This document shows, piece by piece, positions 60,628 to 64,000 of a stretch of 64,000 nucleotides of DNA. The translations under genes were made by a program, and so were the position numbers. Source of the DNA: Corydoras sp. C115. Its lineage: Eukaryota; Chordata; Actinopteri; Siluriformes; Callichthyidae. The DNA lies in assembly GCA_019802505.1 (NCBI GenBank), contig JAFMOC010000320.1, forward strand, positions 240,001 to 304,000. The letters run 5' to 3'. Below the pieces are notes generated by a model, which ran no database searches, was not told the DNA's origin, and saw only the letters and a program-made list of their open reading frames with translations. Numbering within the stretch: the stretch's first letter is position 1; each line of letters opens with the position of its first letter.

Positions 60628-60742
60628 TCCGGGGAAAGCTGGTCACTTAAAGGACAGTGACTGAGTAAACACCTCCATTACCTCTGGGACAACAATCTTT
60701 GATCATGGCGTCATAGTGGAACTTATAATGTACATATAATGG
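60628..60742 (+). other. plxna2: Proximal 3' UTR of plxna2
   Basis: Unique sequence directly after the stop codon and before a transposon insertion. No AATAAA occurs within it. Candidate polyadenylation hexamers occur later, at 61023-61028 and 61403-61408 inside the inserted elements and at 61746-61751 beyond them. The true cleavage site cannot be told from sequence alone. Confidence 0.5.
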
Positions 60743-61412
60743 TATAGGGTGACCAGATGTCCCGCTTTGTGCGGGACAGTCACGCAATTTCATTACTTTT
60801 CACTCGTCCCGCAAATTGAGACGTTGTCCTACATTGTTATTGAAAGTCAGACTCCAGTTTTTAAGCGTGTTTTATAAACCGACATTGGACAGCTGTGTTG
60901 TCTGTTATCGGGGAGAGGCGGGCTCTTTGAATGTCAACCAATCGGGAATTCGGACGCATGCTAAGGGCGCGCCCACCAACACAAACAATGCAAAAAAATA
61001 TATATATATACACATACTGCCAAATAAAAACATATATATATATATATATTTTATATATTAGGGGTGTCTTCAACCAAGGATTTTCATAGTCGAATCTGAT
61101 TCGTCAGATTTTCCCTATAGTCGACTGATTGTCGAATCAGTTAAAATATCACCACAAGATGGCGCTGGTGGTTCAAATTTAAAATTTTTAAAAAATTAAG
61201 ATTTTTTTTTTTGTATTTTACTTGTTTGACAAAAGGCTATATATATAACGAAAACAAAGACATTTCATGTAAAAACTAATGCTTAGCAGCAGCCATAGGC
61301 ACCCCCATGTGGTCAAAATGGTACATTCGACTATGAGGTTCATAGTCGACTACGGTTCTCCGAATCGAATCCTCGAATCAGCGAATATTGCAGCTCACCC
61401 CTAATAAATATA

Positions 61413-61487
<75 letters not shown>

Positions 61488-61567
61488 GTGCATTGGTGTT
61501 CCACATTGTCCCACACAAACATAGTCTTTGTCCCACATCTGGTGACTTGGAATCTGGTCACCCTATA
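60743..61567. mobile_element. Non-autonomous DNA transposon (MITE-like) in the plxna2 3' region
   Basis: Perfect 16-bp inverted ends (TATAGGGTGACCAGAT at 60743-60758 and its complement at 61552-61567) enclose 825 bp with no transposase. TATAATGG occurs on both sides, so the target duplication is 8 bp, or ATGG if TATA belongs to the ends. The left part carries a gcgggaca-type sequence; the middle is occupied by a second, nested element and two TA microsatellites. Superfamily not assigned. Confidence 0.8.
61060..61404. mobile_element. Nested MITE inside the 3' transposon
   Basis: The ends read TTAGGGGTG and CACCCCTAA, and the interior has repeated CATAGTCGA/TCGAATC motifs in opposite orientation near both ends (…GATTTTCATAGTCGAATC… versus …AGTCGACTACGG…TCGAATC…). 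The AGGGGTG-type ends resemble hAT elements, but the flanks are TA repeats and I cannot prove a target duplication. Confidence 0.5.
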
Positions 61568-61848
61568 ATGGTACAGGTTCGGTACCGATGGGACCAAGTT
61601 TTCCAAACACTCTGTATGGAACGATATTTTTGTGATGTCACTGGTGATGTTCTGATGTTCTGCGAGTTCTGTTTAAATACCAACAATATTCAGGAAGAAG
61701 ATCAAACTAATAACAGAACATTATAGTTTAATTAAATTATATTAAAATAAAAATCTGCATTCACATTACGCATGACAGAATGATACGTTCTTTATTTTGC
61801 ACTTTTAGGAACCGTATAGTATATTTAAGTATATTAATATTTTAAACA

Positions 61849-62289
61849 GGCGGCACGGTGGCTTGGTGTTTAGCATGTTCTCCTCTCAGCGCTAGGGATT
61901 CCCAGTTCGAATCCCAATCTGGGTGGAGTTTCCATGTTCCATGTCCATTCATTATCTCCCGCTTTATCCTCTATTAGGGTCGCGGGGGGGTTCCCCATGG
62001 CCATCCAGGGGAGAACGTTTCGGGCGCTGGGCAGATACACCCAGGACAGGACACCAGTCTATCGCTGGACACACTCACTCACTCATACACACTCTAAATG
62101 GGGCAATTTGGAGAACTCAATTGACTTCATTGATCCATGTTTTTGGACTGTGGGAGGAAACCGGAGAACCCGGAGGAAACACACGCAGACACGGAGAGAA
62201 CATGGAAACTCCACCCAGACGGGGATTCGAACCGGGAATCCCTAGTGCTGAGTGGAGAACATGCTAACCACTATGCCACCGTGCCGTCC
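61849..62289. repeat. Inverted pair of V-SINE copies
   Basis: Sense head and central part (61849-61942) joined to a full antisense copy (61944-62289) at TTCCATGTTCCATGTCC. The two heads, GGCGGCACGGTGGC and CCACCGTGCCGTCC, form perfect outer inverted ends. Confidence 0.88.
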
Positions 62290-62329
62290 ATCTCTTCCAC
62301 AAACACCTGATAATGATAATGATTTTAGA

Positions 62330-62425
62330 ATGATTCTACAGTGTAGCTGTTTTTTTAAACTACTGAATTGTGTTGTTCTGATTTGTAAGTCTCTTTGGAT
62401 AAAAGCGCAGCTTTTCGTATATATT
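62330..62425 (-). repeat. Dispersed fish repeat (CATTTAGCAGACGC family), antisense fragment
   Basis: TTCTACAGTGTAGCTG and AAGTCTCTTTGGATAAAAGC. Confidence 0.5.
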
Positions 62426-62689
62426 ACCAAATATTACGCCAAATAACAGAACACAGGTTTGGATGAAACTAATGTGTGTTGTTTACAAAGAAAGGAAGTG
62501 ACATCACTAAAACCCTAATTCCCGTTGATGTTTGTCTTCACTGATACTCATGTTTAAGTATAAATCCATTCCACTGAATTTACAAAAAACAGACCAATAT
62601 TCATTGTTCTGTATAATTAAAAGTCTTTTTATTCTCACCCCATATCAGCTTCATCTGTGTGTCTGTGTCTCTGGTAAAAAGTTTTCCCC

Positions 62690-63070
62690 CACTTCCTGTT
62701 ATCTAATTAAGCTGGTGGCTTAGTGTTTTAGTGTAGGGTCCCGGTTCGAATCCCAATCTGGGTGGGAGTTTTTGTTCTCCCCGCGTCCTGGGTTTCCTCC
62801 GGGTTCTCCGGTTTCCTCCCACAGTCTGGATCAAGGTTAATTAAATTCCAGCGCCCGAAACTGTGTGTTTTGTCCCCTGGATTGGGTCCTGGGTGTATGG
62901 GGAAACGTTGTCCCCTGGATGGGCATGGGGAACCCCCCCCACGACCCTAATAGAGGATAAAGCGGATAATGGATGGATAAATTGCCCATTTTGTACTAAA
63001 TGTTATACTTCACACGCACAATTAATTTAGAATAAAGTCATTTTATACGATGTAGGTGTGGTTTAAAAAA
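62690..63070. repeat. Older AT-rich repeat interrupted by a V-SINE
   Basis: CACTTCCTGTTATCTAATTAAGCTG and GATAAATTGCCCATTTTGTAC ... TTTAGAATAAAGTCATTTTA match the continuous stretch at 28535-28770. The V-SINE (sense, 62713-62978) lies between them. Confidence 0.65.
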
Positions 63071-63084
63071 ATAAATAAATAAAT

Positions 63085-63376
63085 AAAAACGGGCGCTGGG
63101 CAGATGGGCGCTGGGCAGATAGACCCAGGACAGGACACCAATCTATCACTGGACACACACTTACTCACACACACACACATACTATATGGGGCAATTTAGA
63201 GAATTCAATTGACCTTGATCCATGTTTTTGGACTGTGGGTGATAACCGGAGAACCCAGAGGAAACCCACGCAGACATGGGGAGAACATGGAAACTCCACC
63301 CAGATTGGGATTCAAACGGGGAATCCCTAATGCTGAGAGGAGAACATGCCAACCACTAAGCCACCGTGCCGCCCTA
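63085..63376 (-). repeat. V-SINE copy with a tandem GGGCGCTGGGCAGAT
   Basis: The 15-mer GGGCGCTGGGCAGAT occurs twice in a row at 63090; the head ends CCACCGTGCCGCCC. Confidence 0.88.
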
Positions 63377-63764
63377 CCCAAAACCCACTATGAACAATTA
63401 AGGGAATTAATATATGTCTCTTGCGCTGTATGTGATGAGCAAGCCATACGTTTATCGTAATTACAATAGCGAAGACACACTGACACACCCTAAATCACAG
63501 TGCATGGTGGGTGGTGGACTGCTTACCACAGATCACTGAATTAGGGCTCATAGTGTTTATGTCATAAGGCTTTATAACACAAAGTGACATGAAATATTAT
63601 AATGCATATTTTAATAAGGTACTGATGAGAACAGTGTTATAAAGTTATATATGTTTGGTTTGTGTTTACAAAATGTCGGCACTCTGAATTAGTATCACAT
63701 TGTGTTACCCGTTACGCACATTTGTCAGGTCTGGTGTTTGATGGTCTTGTCAGAGTTAATCATA

Positions 63765-64000
63765 TTTGATAAAATCGCTACTTTAATTAAATCTGATGTC
63801 AAAATTGTCAAATAAAGAATTATGATTTGCAGATATGAACACACAAAGACACACTTTCCTATAAACATACACACACCTACACATCAAAATTGTCCACTTA
63901 TCATATAGATGGACTTTGTAGTTTTACAATTCCAGACTGTAGTTCATCTGTGTTCTGTGTTGTTGTTAGTCCCCTGTTGGTTCTCTGTTCTCTGTTGGTC
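63765..64000. mobile_element. MITE family of copy 22611, cut by window end
   Basis: TCTGATGTCAAAATTGTCAAATAAAG matches, inverted, the region at 23625-23690; then CCACTTATCATATAGATGGA-CTTTGTAG and the interior begin. Continues beyond the window. Confidence 0.75.

Noticed and set aside
2175..60627. Plexin A1, A3, A4 or a B/C/D-class plexin
   Set aside because: Class A is clear from IPT, transmembrane and GAP sequence; GKQDYFPT, LDYELH, DVQCTKA and GQKQYH fit A2 better than the others as I recall them, though no alignment was run.
1..64000. CRISPR array, bacterial operon or phage system
   Set aside because: Spliced vertebrate gene, SINEs and microsatellites make this a eukaryotic chromosome; the tandem repeats lack unique spacers of constant size.

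Overview
This is a vertebrate, almost certainly teleost, genomic window. It has one large multi-exon gene on the + strand with GT-AG introns. The rest is dense with tRNA-derived V-SINEs, CA/TG microsatellites, a Tc1 transposon and fish-type MITEs. Some repeats resemble families I know from otophysan fishes such as catfishes and characins, but I cannot name a species.

The gene is a class A plexin, best matched to plexin A2 (plxna2). I found 30 coding exons from the ATG at 2175 to the TGA at 60625-60627. They encode, in order: signal peptide and sema domain (exons 1-3), PSI1 (4-5), PSI2 (7-8), PSI3 (11), IPT repeats (13-19), transmembrane helix (19), and the cytoplasmic split GAP domain with its Rho-GTPase-binding insert (20-31). 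Introns run from 78 bp to about 11.2 kb. Nearly every junction is canonical and the phases chain exactly, with two exceptions. Exon 2 is 19 nt short and frameshifted relative to the family. The exon (number 12) that should carry most of the first IPT repeat, about 152 nt, is absent from 31430-33909, where a tandem array of repeats sits instead. Either lesion alone would stop translation, so the locus is a damaged allele or pseudogene, or the assembly is wrong at these two spots. The other 28 exons look intact, which favours assembly error.

Layout: 1-2077 upstream repeats; 2078-2174 putative 5' UTR with three short upstream ORFs; 2175-60627 gene body; 60628 onward 3' flank or UTR with a nested MITE, V-SINEs and the start of another MITE copy. 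The 5.3-kb first intron holds a complete Tc1/mariner transposon with an intact DD34E transposase (340 aa, minus strand). Intron 3 holds a 1.2-kb GATACACA-type array. Intron 21 starts with a 1.4-kb CA-rich array and ends with a TG tract at the acceptor. TG tracts abut many acceptors and CA tracts abut several donors, the arrangement reported in teleosts to bring splice sites together by RNA pairing.

No second protein-coding gene, RNA gene or CRISPR array was recognised. The many long open frames of Cys-Val or His-Thr composition are translations of microsatellites.
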